A stretch of DNA of 64,000 nt from Kitasatospora sp. NBC_00315 (GTDB taxonomy: Bacteria > Actinomycetota > Actinomycetes > Streptomycetales > Streptomycetaceae): contig NZ_CP108025.1 in assembly GCF_041435095.1 (NCBI RefSeq), positions 8,177,845 through 8,241,844 on the forward strand. The letters are read 5' to 3'. This document shows, one piece after another, positions 1-8,084 of this stretch. Every line of letters starts with the position of its first letter. Within the stretch, counting starts at the first letter, position 1. A program made the translations under genes and the position numbers. Below the pieces are notes generated by a model that was given only the letters and a program-made list of their open reading frames with translations, was not told the DNA's origin and ran no database searches.

Positions 1-1
1 G

Positions 2-328
2 GCCGGGGGACGGGTCGGTGTGGGGGCGGCGGCTGAGGTCGAGGCGGCGATCGCCCGGCTGTCGGCGAGCGCGCAGCCGGTTCCTGCGCCCCTTCGGGGG
101 GCCTTTGCCGCCTACGAGTGGGCGGCGGGCCGGCGGCCGGTCGCGCCGGTCAGCGGGGCGCAGTCGCTGGACCGGGTGCCGACCGTTGCCCAGCTCGCCG
201 GCGAGGAGCGGGCCGCCTTGCGGCGGGTGCACGATCGGGCAGGCGCCGGCGTGGTGGAGCGGGACTTCGCCCTCGGGGTGGTCCGGGCACTGGTCTGGCT
301 CCTCGGATACACCGGCGACCAGCCCTGA
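2..328 (+). CDS. Hypothetical protein, C-terminal part (5' end outside window)
   Basis: The frame is open from the left edge and ends at a TGA, giving about 108 codons. A GTG at position 20 could be the start, but nothing before it proves this, so the gene is treated as 5' partial. The product is Ala/Arg-rich and probably helical, with a C-terminal stretch (VRALVWLLGY) that looks like an amphipathic or short hydrophobic helix. No catalytic motif is visible and no family is recognised. Codon use is typical of the window, which supports real coding sequence. Confidence 0.45.
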   Translation, partial: AGGRVGVGAAAEVEAAIARLSASAQPVPAPLRGAFAAYEWAAGRRPVAPVSGAQSLDRVPTVAQLAGEERAALRRVHDRAGAGVVERDFALGVVRALVWLLGYTGDQP

Positions 329-368
329 GCCGGCCCTCGGGCAGGCCCCCACCTGCGGGGCGGCCCGG

Positions 369-638
369 CTACCCGGGCAGGACCGGGTTACCGCACTGCT
401 CCAGGATCTCCAGGACCTCCACCAGGTCAATGTCCTCGTTCTCCACCGCAGGTCCATGCGCCCGGCCGTGCCGGAACTCGCCATGGGGGTGGAAGGCGAC
501 GGCGAGGATCCAGCCGGGGCGCGTCAGCCGGACCAGCCCGTTCGGCTGCCGCCCGACGCGCCACCCGTACAGGCCCGCCGTCGCCACCAGGTAATGCGCA
601 TCATGACTCGACGGCGAGGCGGTCTCCGTATCGACCAT
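369..638 (-). CDS. Small hypothetical protein (89 aa)
   Basis: A compact minus-strand frame begins at an ATG (residues MVDTETASPS) and ends at position 369. It is rich in beta-prone segments such as GWILAVAFHPHGEF and ends in an acidic helix (DIDLVEVLEILEQC). The frame stays open upstream, but composition there turns into Arg/Pro-rich translation, so the ATG at 638 is preferred. No family is recognised. It is probably a single-domain cytoplasmic protein. Confidence 0.5.
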   Translation of the reverse strand: MVDTETASPSSHDAHYLVATAGLYGWRVGRQPNGLVRLTRPGWILAVAFHPHGEFRHGRAHGPAVENEDIDLVEVLEILEQCGNPVLPG

Positions 639-766
639 GAAACCGATGCTCCCCGCCACCCCCACACCCCGCCACCCGGGACAACCACCCCACCGGGGGG
701 TGCTGTACGCAGTGCTTACGGGCAGGGGCCCTGTTTCCGTTTCCGAGGGAGTCGCGGCCGCGCCGG

Positions 767-1111
767 CTACGGGGGCGCCGGTGGCCGATGGTTGTCGTGG
801 CGGGGCGGGGGGTTGAGGGCGTGGCGCAGAGCGGGCAGGTCTGTGAGGGCGGCTTGTTCGGCGAAGCGGGCGAGCAGCCGGCGCAGGACGTGTTCGTCGC
901 GGTCGTGGACGGCTTCGGTGAGCGCGGCCAGCAGTGACGCCAGGGTGCGCGGGGGATGCGGGGCGGGTGCGCACACTCCTGTTGCCGGCTGCTGCCCTTC
1001 CACCTGTCGGTCCTCCCGTTCGTCGGTGTCGCCGTGCCGGCCCGTCGCTGTTCGGCCGAAGACTACCTTCCCATCGAACAGCGAAAAATCTGTACTGGCG
1101 GGAGTAGACAT
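767..1111 (-). CDS. Small hypothetical protein (114 aa)
   Basis: The protein starts MSTPASTDFSLFDGKVVFG, continues through a disordered charged stretch, and has a helical C-terminal half with two Leu-rich helices (LASLLAALTEAV, LRRLLARFAEQAALTDL). It has no signal peptide, membrane segment or catalytic motif. The start has a normal-looking N-terminus and the direction matches the preceding small gene. The function is unknown. The helical pair could be a dimerisation module, but that is a guess. Confidence 0.5.
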   Translation of the reverse strand: MSTPASTDFSLFDGKVVFGRTATGRHGDTDEREDRQVEGQQPATGVCAPAPHPPRTLASLLAALTEAVHDRDEHVLRRLLARFAEQAALTDLPALRHALNPPPRHDNHRPPAPP

Positions 1112-1852
1112 AGCTCGGTGTCGTGGTTAGTGTTTCTCTCGTAGCAAGCAGTCGAGCGGTACCCGACAGACACGAACTGGCGGGCAGCAGGACAGAAGTT
1201 CGCAGGTCGGCACGGTGGTGGGGTTCTGAAGCCAGAGCGGTTGCAGGACGGCGACGGGACCGGCGGCCGGGCCGGGCGGCCCGCAGTGATTAGGGGCCGC
1301 CACCCAGCGGTACCGCGGCAGGTGCAGTACCGCGGCAGGTCGAAGTCGAGGTTGGCAGTACCGGCAGTCGCAGGAAGCGGTATCCCGGTGAAGGCGCCAG
1401 GGCTGCGGGCGCGCGTGCCGGGAGGTCCGGGCAGTGGGGTTCCAAGCCAGGGAAAGTGCAGGACGGGCGACGGGGCTGGCTGCCGGACACGGTGACCCTT
1501 CGAGGCCGCCAGAGCAGTACCAGGCAGTTCGCAGTTCAGCAGTACCGAGCAGTTAGCAGTACGCGGGCAAGTACCCACAGAGGATGAACGGAGGGGACAG
1601 AGCGCCATCAGGATCGCCCGGCCCGTGAGGCAGGTTCGTCCGGGCGGACACCGCAGACCCCCCAGCTATGAAGGACGGTGGTTTCCGGTCACGCGTACGC
1701 GATCCCCGCACGCCCCCGCCCCCGGGGCAGTGCGGAACTGAAAAGGGCCGGCCCCGAGGCCGGCAGATGGTGATGTATCCCTTCGGGGCCCCGGAGCCGC
1801 CACGGCGCCGGGGCCCCTCCACGCGTCCCCGACCCCACACAGAAGAGGTGCA
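1112..1852. other. Gene-free stretch with short repeats and two hairpins
   Basis: No convincing gene is seen. The stretch holds two copies of a 15-base word ending in CGCGGCAGGT near 1310-1340 and several short repeats containing GCAGT near 1515-1570. Two stem-loops near its right end are listed separately. Confidence 0.4.
1747..1817 (+). terminator. Two consecutive GC-rich hairpins before the MerR relic
   Basis: The first hairpin pairs 1747-1753 with 1758-1764 around a 4-base loop. The second pairs 1785-1794 with 1808-1817, a perfect 10-bp stem with a 13-base loop. Neither is followed by a T-run, which is usual for Streptomyces terminators. They probably ended a gene now lost upstream of the MerR-like relic. 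Confidence 0.45.
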
Positions 1853-1970
1853 GTGACCACGACCACCATCCGGCCCCACACCCCGGCCCCAACACCTTCG
1901 ACGACGACTACCCCGCCTACACGATGGGCCGGGCCGCCGAGATGACCGGCACCACATCACGTAAAGGCGG
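1853..1970 (+). pseudogene. MerR-family regulator, 5' fragment, frameshifted
   Basis: A GTG at 1853 sits behind an AGAGG ribosome site and begins MTTTTIRPHTPAP. One missing base near 1895 then shifts the frame. The next frame reads FDDDYPAYTMGRAAEMTG, which matches the start of the DNA-binding domain of small Streptomyces MerR-like regulators. Similarity ends near position 1953 at unrelated sequence, so most of the helix-turn-helix and all of the rest is missing. It is a dead remnant. The intact ribosome site and hairpins just upstream suggest the 5' end of a normal gene was left by a deletion. Confidence 0.55.
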
Positions 1971-2015
1971 AAAATCAGAGGGCCAAGGGGGGCGGGCCTG
2001 GTAGACCTTCGGCCG

Positions 2016-2480
2016 ATGGGCACCAAGGAACGCGAACGCAAGGTGCACCAGCCGCTACGGCGTGCCGGTCTGGAGGTCATACCCAATGCCGTACCGGAGG
2101 GCATGATGCCCTCCGTCCTTGGATGGGGCGCCGAAGATGTGATCGACGGCTTCTCCCATCGGTACGACACCCCGCACCTTGTCGAGCGGCTCAATGCGGA
2201 CTGGTACGGCCTTACTGACTCATCAGGTCGATGAACGGCGCGAGTTCCTCGTGCAGCTTCCACAGGGCACCCGATCGCACCGCGCCGCCGCACAGCACCT
2301 GAACGGCTACCACGCACCGGCGATCTGGACTCGCGTCCGGCTCCTGGAACGCTGGGACATCATGGGCCGAGGTGCTGCATCGGCGTTCCTCGGCATGGAC
2401 TCAGGCCACCCGGGCTTCGGCATGATGGCCCTGGACGGCAGTGTGTATGTCTGTGCTTCGACAGGCGAAACAGATGGCCC
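2016..2480 (+). pseudogene. Possible decayed gene, two frames
   Basis: Two overlapping frames both read like protein. The first (2016-2234) includes GMMPSVLGWGAEDVIDGF. The second, in another frame from about 2228 to 2470, includes ASAFLGMDSGHPGFGMMALD. Joining them needs one frameshift near 2230. No start with a good ribosome site is evident and no family is recognised. The 3' end collides with an antisense membrane-protein frame, so at least one of the two is not functional. Confidence 0.25.
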
Positions 2481-2748
2481 ACAGCATCACCCGCAACGCC
2501 GGCCGCAGCCCCCACCGGCCCACCGCGCAACAGGCCAGCGCCGCGAGCGAACCCATCGCCACGACCGCCCAGCCCAGCGCGGAGGGCCCCGGGGCGCCGC
2601 CCAGGTAGAGCAGCGGCGTCCCGCTCAGCGCGCATGCCAGGCCGAAGCCGGCGTACACCACCGCCCAGAGCAACGTGGCCGGGGCCCACCCAGTACGGCC
2701 ACCGCTGCCACCACGGGCGCCCAGGCGCCTTCGTCGTCCCCGTCGCAC
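2401..2748 (-). CDS. Small multi-pass membrane protein, possibly truncated
   Basis: After a basic N-terminus, three hydrophobic segments are visible: ATLLWAVVYAGFGLACALSG, ALGWAVVAMGSLAALACCAV and ALRVMLWAICFAC. The spacing resembles the first half of a Streptomyces integral membrane protein of about 150-200 residues. After the third segment the sequence becomes unrelated (DIHTAVQGHHAEARVA), which suggests the 3' part was replaced. The function is unknown. It could be a truncated pseudogene. Confidence 0.4.
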   Translation of the reverse strand: MRRGRRRRLGARGGSGGRTGWAPATLLWAVVYAGFGLACALSGTPLLYLGGAPGPSALGWAVVAMGSLAALACCAVGRWGLRPALRVMLWAICFACRSTDIHTAVQGHHAEARVA

Positions 2749-3273
2749 CGGTCATGCATCGACCCTCGCATCGACTGCGGCTGCGCGACATCAACCTCCA
2801 GAACGATCCGATCTCACCCTGTCGGACGAGTGGCCTCTACGACCCACGCCAGCATCGCCGGCGTGGCGTCACAACTGGCCATAGGTGGGGACTCGGACCG
2901 GCTGTGCTGTTGTGTGGTGTGCGACCTGGGCGGATACCCGCTTCTCCCTCTGTGGTGTGGGCGCGACAGGGTGCGCGACAACCCCGGGCGGGGCCTTCGT
3001 CCAGCCGAACGTCCCCCGGCCGTCCGGCCGCCGGGCTGGGGATCAGATAGCGGTGAAGACGGCGGCGACGACGAGAACGGCTGCGGCGCGGCCGTGCGGG
3101 AGGCACAGCGCGATGCCGGGGTCCCGCCCCCACCGCTGTCGTTCCCCTCACCCAGCAGGACATCGCCGAAGAACTCCAATCCTGCCCTCCGTCGTCAGCT
3201 GCAGCATGACCCTGCTCGTCGAGCGCCGGACACACACCCCACCCCGACGCACAACGGTCGGCCACCCCACCGC
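2749..3273. other. No confident gene
   Basis: Frames on both strands are open through GC bias, but none has natural composition over its length. A minus-strand stretch ending near 3045 reads AAVLVVAAVFTAI and may be the tail of a lost membrane protein. Confidence 0.3.
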
Positions 3274-3552
3274 TCACCGGGCGCCCTCGGCGGGGCAGCA
3301 CTCGGCCAGCAGCTCCAGCAGGTCCGCGGCCACCAGGTCTCGCTCGTCCGCCCGGATCCACGTGTAGAGGGCGGTGCGCCGCTCGATGTCGGCCCGCTGC
3401 AGGACGTACCCGTCGACCCGGCCGCCCGCCCCGGGGCGCGTGCGCACCACCTGCATGGGCCGGCCCTCCTGCTCGACCAGAACCTCGACGTCCTCGACGT
3501 CCGGGCAGTCCCGGAACTGACACACCCACTGCTGTACACCCATGCCGGCCAT
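3274..3552 (-). CDS. Small hypothetical protein (92 aa)
   Basis: It starts MAGMGVQQWVCQFRDC and contains beta-strand patterns (DVEVLVEQEGRPMQVVRT) followed by a helical end with LVAADLLELLAECCPAEG. There are four cysteines, two near each end; whether they bind metal cannot be told. Two in-frame ATGs (3552 and 3543) are possible starts and the longer form is given. Composition is natural throughout. No family is recognised. Confidence 0.5.
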   Translation of the reverse strand: MAGMGVQQWVCQFRDCPDVEDVEVLVEQEGRPMQVVRTRPGAGGRVDGYVLQRADIERRTALYTWIRADERDLVAADLLELLAECCPAEGAR

Positions 3553-3849
3553 TCTTCCGCCCCGCCCAGGCGCAGGACACACCTCCGGCCGGTGGGTGCT
3601 CCGCCCCGACACCGGGCGCGGCGCCCACCGGACTGCCGCTCCCGGACGGAGCACAGAGGCCAGGGAGGGCGGACGGGCGCGGACTCCTGATGCTGCTCCT
3701 GGCCGGTGGGGCGTCGGAGGGGTCACGGCGCCTGCGGCGGGCCTCACCTGGGCCTGGCGGCCGGGCACGTCCGTCCCGGCCCCGCATGCTTCCGGCCCAG
3801 GGGCTGTCCGGGCTTCCCGGGCCGGAGGCGTGTGCGGGGTGGAGCTGCG

Positions 3850-4275
3850 CTACTGGCCGTATTCGTCGAAGACGGCGGTGAGGTCGTGGGCGAGGATCTG
3901 GGCGTTGCGGCCTTCGATGCGGTGACGGGGGACGAAGTAGACGAGCTCGCCGTCCTTGAAGAGGGCGATGGAGGGCTGGGAGGGCGGGATGTCCGCGAAG
4001 TGGGAGCGCATCCGGGCGGTCGCTTCGAGGTCCTGCTCGGCGAACACGCTGAGCAGCCGGTCGGGGCGCTTGGAGCCGCCCTCCAGGGCCTGGCGGATGC
4101 CGGGGCGGGCGATGCCGGCCGAGCAGCCGTCCACGAAGTTGAAGACGACCAGCGTCATGCCGCTCTTGGCCTCCTCCATCGCCCGGTCGACGTCTTCGGC
4201 GCTCAGCAGCTCGGTGAAGCCGGCCCCGGTCAGCTCATCGCGCATCGGCTTGATCAGCAGCGGTGAGTACGGCAT
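3850..4275 (-). CDS. Bacilliredoxin-like protein (BrxA/BrxB, YphP/YqiW family)
   Basis: At 141 residues this matches the family's usual length. It shows the family's landmarks: an N-terminal LLIKPMRDELTGAGFTELL block, the active-site strand and turn (VVFNFVDGCSAGIARPG), and a thioredoxin-like tail (PPSQPSIALFKDGELVYFVP). Bacilliredoxins remove bacillithiol from oxidised proteins in Firmicutes, using a CGC or CxC motif. Here the first cysteine is replaced by aspartate (DGC), leaving only the second. Actinomycetes make mycothiol, so the in vivo substrate is unclear. The protein is cytoplasmic and stands alone, opposite the subtilase relic. Confidence 0.85.
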   Translation of the reverse strand: MPYSPLLIKPMRDELTGAGFTELLSAEDVDRAMEEAKSGMTLVVFNFVDGCSAGIARPGIRQALEGGSKRPDRLLSVFAEQDLEATARMRSHFADIPPSQPSIALFKDGELVYFVPRHRIEGRNAQILAHDLTAVFDEYGQ

Positions 4276-4509
4276 CAGCAGTCCTTACGTAGAGGTACGG
4301 ATTCGCAACTCAGAGTAGTAGAGCAGGGGTCCTCGCGCCCGCCGCGCCCGGCCGACCACCGCCGTGGGTTGGGGGTGTGGCCCTGCGGCCCGGGCCGGGT
4401 GGTGTGGCGGGTGAGCCGCGCCCCGCCCGCAGACACCCGCCACCCGCCGGCCTCGCCGAGGTGGCCGGGTGGCGGGGTGGGGCTGTCGGGGCGGGGGGTA
4501 CGCAGGTTC

Positions 4510-4540
4510 GGCCCCGGAGGGGACCTTTCCCTCCGGGGCC
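4510..4540. terminator. Strong hairpin terminator
   Basis: A perfect 12-bp stem (4510-4521 with 4529-4540) closes a 7-base loop. It lies about 30 bases beyond the stop of the subtilase relic on the minus strand and is probably its old terminator. Confidence 0.7.
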
Positions 4541-4571
4541 GACGTCTGAGGTGGGCCTGAGTGACCTGCTG

Positions 4572-5255
4572 TCAGCGGGGCGGGTCGATGAAGAGCAGCT
4601 CGTTCGGAGTCGCCTGGGGGATGTCGTTGAGGGTCAATGCCTTCTCGGCGGCGCCCAGGGTGCAGGCGTCCTCGTCGTCGTTGCCGGCCGGGTCGACGAC
4701 GAGCAGCCCGGAGGCGACGGCCGCGTTGACGGCAAAGCGCAGAGGGGTGCTCGTGCTGACGACGCCGAGAAGGGCAACCGATGGCCGCCCGGACTGCCGT
4801 GCGCTCTGCGCCGCCCAGTCGATGCCGGCCACGACGTTGCCCGCCTTCACCGTGCCGCCGCAGGAGGCCACCTTGACCGCGATCAGGTGCGCCTTCCTCG
4901 CCACCCCGTACGTGGTTCCGGCGACGGTGCCGGCCATGTGCGATCCGCTGCCGTTGCAGTCCTCGTTCCTGCCGTCGCCGCTCAGGTTGCCCCCCAGTGG
5001 GCCCGGCCGCCGAAGTCCTCGTGCGTGGTGTTGATGCCGCTGTCCACCACGTAGACGTCGACCCCTCACCGGCGCCCGGGTCGTAGATGTACTTGTTGAA
5101 CGTGCTGAAGCTCAGGTGCGCCGTGTGGGAGATACGGGCCAGTCCCCAGGGCGCCCCCGCTCCACATCCGCCATGGCCGGCTCGACACACACACCCAGGA
5201 CCAGCCCCAGCGTCCCGACCACCACTCCTGCTGTTCTCCACGCCTGCCGCACCAC
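4572..5255 (-). pseudogene. Secreted subtilisin-family (S8) protease, multiply frameshifted and internally deleted
   Basis: In one frame a GTG near 5255, behind GGAAGG, starts a signal peptide with a hydrophobic core (TAGVVVGTLGLVLGV) and an AMA cleavage site. The next frame reads ISHTAHLSFSTFNKYIYDPG. A third gives the catalytic-Asp region (VVDSGINTTHEDFGGR in pieces). The longest frame has the His region (GSGSHMAGTVAG instead of GHGTHVAGTVAG) and the oxyanion Asn (PAGNDDEDAC). Sequence then passes straight to a C-terminal ATPNELLFI, so the GTSMA serine block is missing. With at least three frameshifts and no nucleophile, this is a dead secreted protease. Confidence 0.75.
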
Positions 5256-5648
5256 AACGACCACCTTCCGCCAACGGTGTACGGGGCCCCGCACAAGCGA
5301 AGAACGAGACGGCTGTCCCGGAGTAACCGTCAGCACGCGTACTTGCAGGAAGACGCGGTGGGGACAGCCACGGGGACGGCCAGGCTGGTGACTTCGGTCA
5401 TCGCCTCCGGAGAGCCCCGTTGGACCGCTGTCCGGACAGGCGATCTGGAACCCGCCCGAGCCGGTGCCAGGACGTCCACGGGGCGGATACCCGCCCTGGG
5501 GGCCCGTGGGTTGAAGATCCTGTGGTCGTGGATGTCGGTGCGGGGTTGCCGGTCCGCACCGATGGTCGTGGCCGGGCGGTACGGGTATGGGTTTCGTGCA
5601 TGGGCTGGCAGCTGGCCGACGCTGGGTAGCGGGACCTCCGGCAGGACA

Positions 5649-5730
5649 GCGCTCCCCTCCCCTCCCCGTTTCCGGGCCGGTCGGGTTCAGGACCTGCGGC
5701 ACGGGAGGGGAGGGGAGGGGAGGGGAGCGC
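5649..5730. repeat. Perfect 19-bp inverted repeat containing (GGGGA) tandem tracts
   Basis: Positions 5649-5667 are the exact reverse complement of 5712-5730, with 44 bases between. Both arms are polypurine/polypyrimidine; the right arm lies in a run of four GGGGA units (5706-5725). It lies about 70 bases past the stop of the lectin-like gene on the minus strand, so it may act as that gene's terminator. The G-tract could also form a quadruplex. No gene is seen in the rest of 5256-5798. Confidence 0.7.
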
Positions 5731-5798
5731 CGGGTTGTTGGGGGCGCCGTGCCCGGGGCTGTTGTGGTGTGGCCCGGGCACGGCAGTGGGGGAGGGGG

Positions 5799-6278
5799 TC
5801 AGGCGAGTGCGAGGCTGATCTGGTCGTTGAAGATCACCCAGTGCTGGCCCGGGTCCTTGGCGTCGCACGGCTTGACCGAGATGTCCGGCTTGCTCCAGGT
5901 GTTGGCGAGGCAGTAGGCCGGGGCGAAGGTGAGAGAGATCTGCTGGCCCGTCACGGTCCAGTACTGGCCCTGGTCCTTGGGGTCGCACGGCTTGGTGGAG
6001 ACGTCCGGGACGTTCCAGGTGTTGGCGAGGCAGTAGGCGCGCGCGTTGGTGAGGGAGATCTGCTGGCCCGAGAGGGTCCAGTGCTGGCCGCGGTCGGCGC
6101 TGTCGCACGGCTTGACGGAGTCCTTGGGGGTGTCCCAGGTGTTGGCCAGGCAGTAGAGGGCGGGTGTGCGCGGGGACGGGGCAGTGGTGTCCGCGGCCCC
6201 CGCCCCGGTGGCCGGCAGGAAGGAGGCCGTGAGGGTCAGTGCGGCGACGGTGAGCGTCTTGCGGAGTGCGATGGCCAT
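5799..6278 (-). CDS. Secreted triple-repeat QxW (ricin-type beta-trefoil-like) protein
   Basis: The 159-residue product starts at an ATG (MAIALRKTLTVAALTLTAS) and has a clear Sec signal peptide ending at TGAGA. The mature part is three tandem repeats of about 38 residues. Each has YCLANTW near its start, PCD in the middle and a QHW or QYW motif followed by QISL. Three QxW repeats are the hallmark of ricin-type beta-trefoil lectins, so a carbohydrate-binding extracellular protein is likely. The paired cysteines in each repeat suggest disulfides. There is no catalytic domain, so it is a stand-alone lectin-like protein. The longer N-terminal frame lacks sensible composition and was not used. Confidence 0.75.
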   Translation of the reverse strand: MAIALRKTLTVAALTLTASFLPATGAGAADTTAPSPRTPALYCLANTWDTPKDSVKPCDSADRGQHWTLSGQQISLTNARAYCLANTWNVPDVSTKPCDPKDQGQYWTVTGQQISLTFAPAYCLANTWSKPDISVKPCDAKDPGQHWVIFNDQISLALA

Positions 6279-7112
6279 GGGGGCGGAATCCGTCCTTGCT
6301 GTGGGCGTGCATCTCGTGTGCACGGCCGTGAGGTGCCTTCGGGCTCGGGCCCGAGCGCTAGGCAAGTGTTAGCACCGATCGTTTGCCTGCCAACAGTTCA
6401 GTGCGGCACGTTCACTCGGATGGGTGGCCAAGGGTGATGATCCGACCGGGGGAGCAGGGGGACCAGGAAGCAGGCGCCCCTCCGCGCCGGCCGGGAGCCC
6501 CAACGGCGCGAGCGCCTCGCCGAGCTGCGCACCGCGCGCGCCATCGCCATCGTCGCGGTGCGCCACCATCCGACGACGGTGCGGGCGCCGGCGGAGGGCT
6601 GCTGGGCCGCGACCGACGAGGCGCTGTTCCAAGCTGCCGAGGCAATGCCGGAGCCGGCGGCCGCGGGGTAGGGCGGCGGCTTCCCGGCCGCATCGCCCCG
6701 GGGCCGGCCGGGTGTCAGTCCCGGCGGTGCGACGCAGTCGTAGGCTGGGAGGTCACCCGGTCGGAGCTGAGGGTGGTGGTGGCTGGCCCGGCTGGGGCCT
6801 GCTGGGGTCCGGCCCCTCCGCTGTGGGGCTGGCCTGGCCTGGCGGCCCAGGTTGACTACCCGGTGGGGAGTTCGTGCCGGGTAGTCAACCTGGGCCGCCC
6901 GTCCCGCTCGTCCCGGTGCCCGCCGCCGCCGCTGCCTGCCCTGGCTGAGCGGGTCGGCGGACTACTGGACGGGGAGTTCGCGCCGGTGTGCCTGGACTCC
7001 GTGGTTGGCCAGGCAGGGCAGGCTGGTTGGCCAGAGCGAGTGGCCCGTCAGTGGGGGCCGGCCTCGCCCGCCGAACGGTGCGTCGGGGGCGAGGCGGCGG
7101 TACGGCGAGGCG
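6279..7112. other. Mostly gene-free region; one possible C-terminal relic
   Basis: No complete gene is seen. A plus-strand frame ending at the TAG at 6669-6671 reads RLAELRTARAIAIVAVRHH and later ATDEALFQAAEAM, which looks like the tail of a lost protein. No start is visible. A perfect inverted repeat at 6841-6899 is listed separately. Confidence 0.3.
6841..6899. repeat. Perfect 23-bp inverted repeat, 13-base loop
   Basis: Positions 6841-6863 are the exact reverse complement of 6877-6899. The core of each arm contains AGGTTGACTACCCGG or its complement. There is no T-run after either arm and no gene ends close by. It could be a strong terminator left from a lost gene, a small mobile-element relic, or a protein-binding site. 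Confidence 0.75.
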
Positions 7113-7604
7113 TCAGCGGACCTCTGCCTGCAGCCCCTGCCGGAAGTAGTAGAGGAACGGGGTCTTGCCGTCCTCGCCGGTCTTCATGAGGACGGTCATG
7201 GCTTCGGGGTCCGTGCTTGCACCGGTGAAGAACCGGTAGCTGTCGAGGTCGGCCAGCACCGTCTTGGCCCACTCCTGGGCCTGCTGGTCCCAGGAGGCCC
7301 GCTTGTCCGCGGGCAGGCTCGCCGCCACCCTCTTCAGGTAGGCCTTGATGTGGTTGAGGTAGCTCTTCTTGTCGTACATCGTCTCGACCAGGCCGTGCGC
7401 GTCGACGACGTTGAGCACCGTGACGGTGTCCGACTCGGCCTCGCCGGCGTCCTCCCCCTCGTCCACGCCACCGAAGTCCGCAGTACCGATGGCGGAACGG
7501 GTGACGTGCTTGCCCTCGACCACGTAGCAGACGCCGTCCTCCTTGATCGGGAACGAGTCGGACAGCAGGTCGTCACCGTTGAAAACGTCCTTGTACACCT
7601 TCAT
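7113..7604 (-). CDS. TCTP (translationally controlled tumour protein) homologue
   Basis: The 163-residue product aligns by eye with eukaryotic TCTP along its whole length. It starts MKVYKDVFNGDDLLSDSF (eukaryotic proteins start with a similar Y-D-x-x-x-D-E-hxSD pattern). It continues with CYVVEGKHVTRS, a helical hairpin (KSYLNHIKAYLKRV) and the C-terminal signature YRFFTGASTDPEAM then EDGKTPFLYYFRQGLQAE. TCTP is a small calcium- and GTPase-interacting cytosolic protein typical of eukaryotes and rare in bacteria. The bacterial role is unknown. An upstream in-frame ATG would add 15 basic residues; the ATG at 7604 matches the family start. The neighbours give no functional clue. Confidence 0.85.
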   Translation of the reverse strand: MKVYKDVFNGDDLLSDSFPIKEDGVCYVVEGKHVTRSAIGTADFGGVDEGEDAGEAESDTVTVLNVVDAHGLVETMYDKKSYLNHIKAYLKRVAASLPADKRASWDQQAQEWAKTVLADLDSYRFFTGASTDPEAMTVLMKTGEDGKTPFLYYFRQGLQAEVR

Positions 7605-8084
7605 GGGTATCTCCATCTCTTGGGAACGCCGACGGCTCACCCTATCCAATGTGCAATCAGTCGATTACTTAATGTTATCGGCCTGGCTGTGCTGGAGGCT
7701 GGCCAACTACCCTGTCCCGTTTGGCCAACGAGGCCTTCCCGTGGCCATCAAGCGAGTCCCGGGCCCCGCCCCCGGGCTTTGGTGGGTGCTGTCGTGGGGG
7801 TTGTCGTGCTGGGGGTGTTGTCGCGTCAGGTGACGTGAGCGCCAGGGCCGGATTCCCCTTGCCTGGCCGGTCCGCGACAGGCCCGGCGACAGGCCCGGCG
7901 ACAGGGGGCCGCGGTGCCTCCCGGGCGGCCCGGCTGCTCCCTGCCCGCCAGCGGCTGGCCCCGGCCCCCGTGCCCCGGACGATATCCCGCGAATTGTCGG
8001 TAGAGAGCCATCGCCCCCCGTCCGCGACACCCCCGCCGGCCCCGTCGTCGAAGCCGCCGGCTCCCGGTCCCGCTCCTTGACCGT
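7605..8084. other. Gene-free region with a 12-bp tandem repeat
   Basis: No natural coding frame is seen. Positions 7874-7905 hold two full copies and a partial third copy of the 12-base unit GCGACAGGCCCG. The first 60 bases, rich in AT for this window (around 7650-7680), may hold the promoter of the TCTP gene. Confidence 0.35.

Noticed and set aside
1660..1740. Possible tRNA near a GC-rich segment
   Set aside because: No T-loop GTTC, acceptor pairing or CCA-proximal structure could be found.
1553..2317. 254-codon minus-strand frame
   Set aside because: Arg/Pro/Ser-rich translation without domains; the plus strand there carries a recognisable MerR relic with a ribosome site.
2837..3787. 316-codon minus-strand frame
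   Set aside because: Low-complexity translation; the 3274-3552 gene in another frame has more natural composition.
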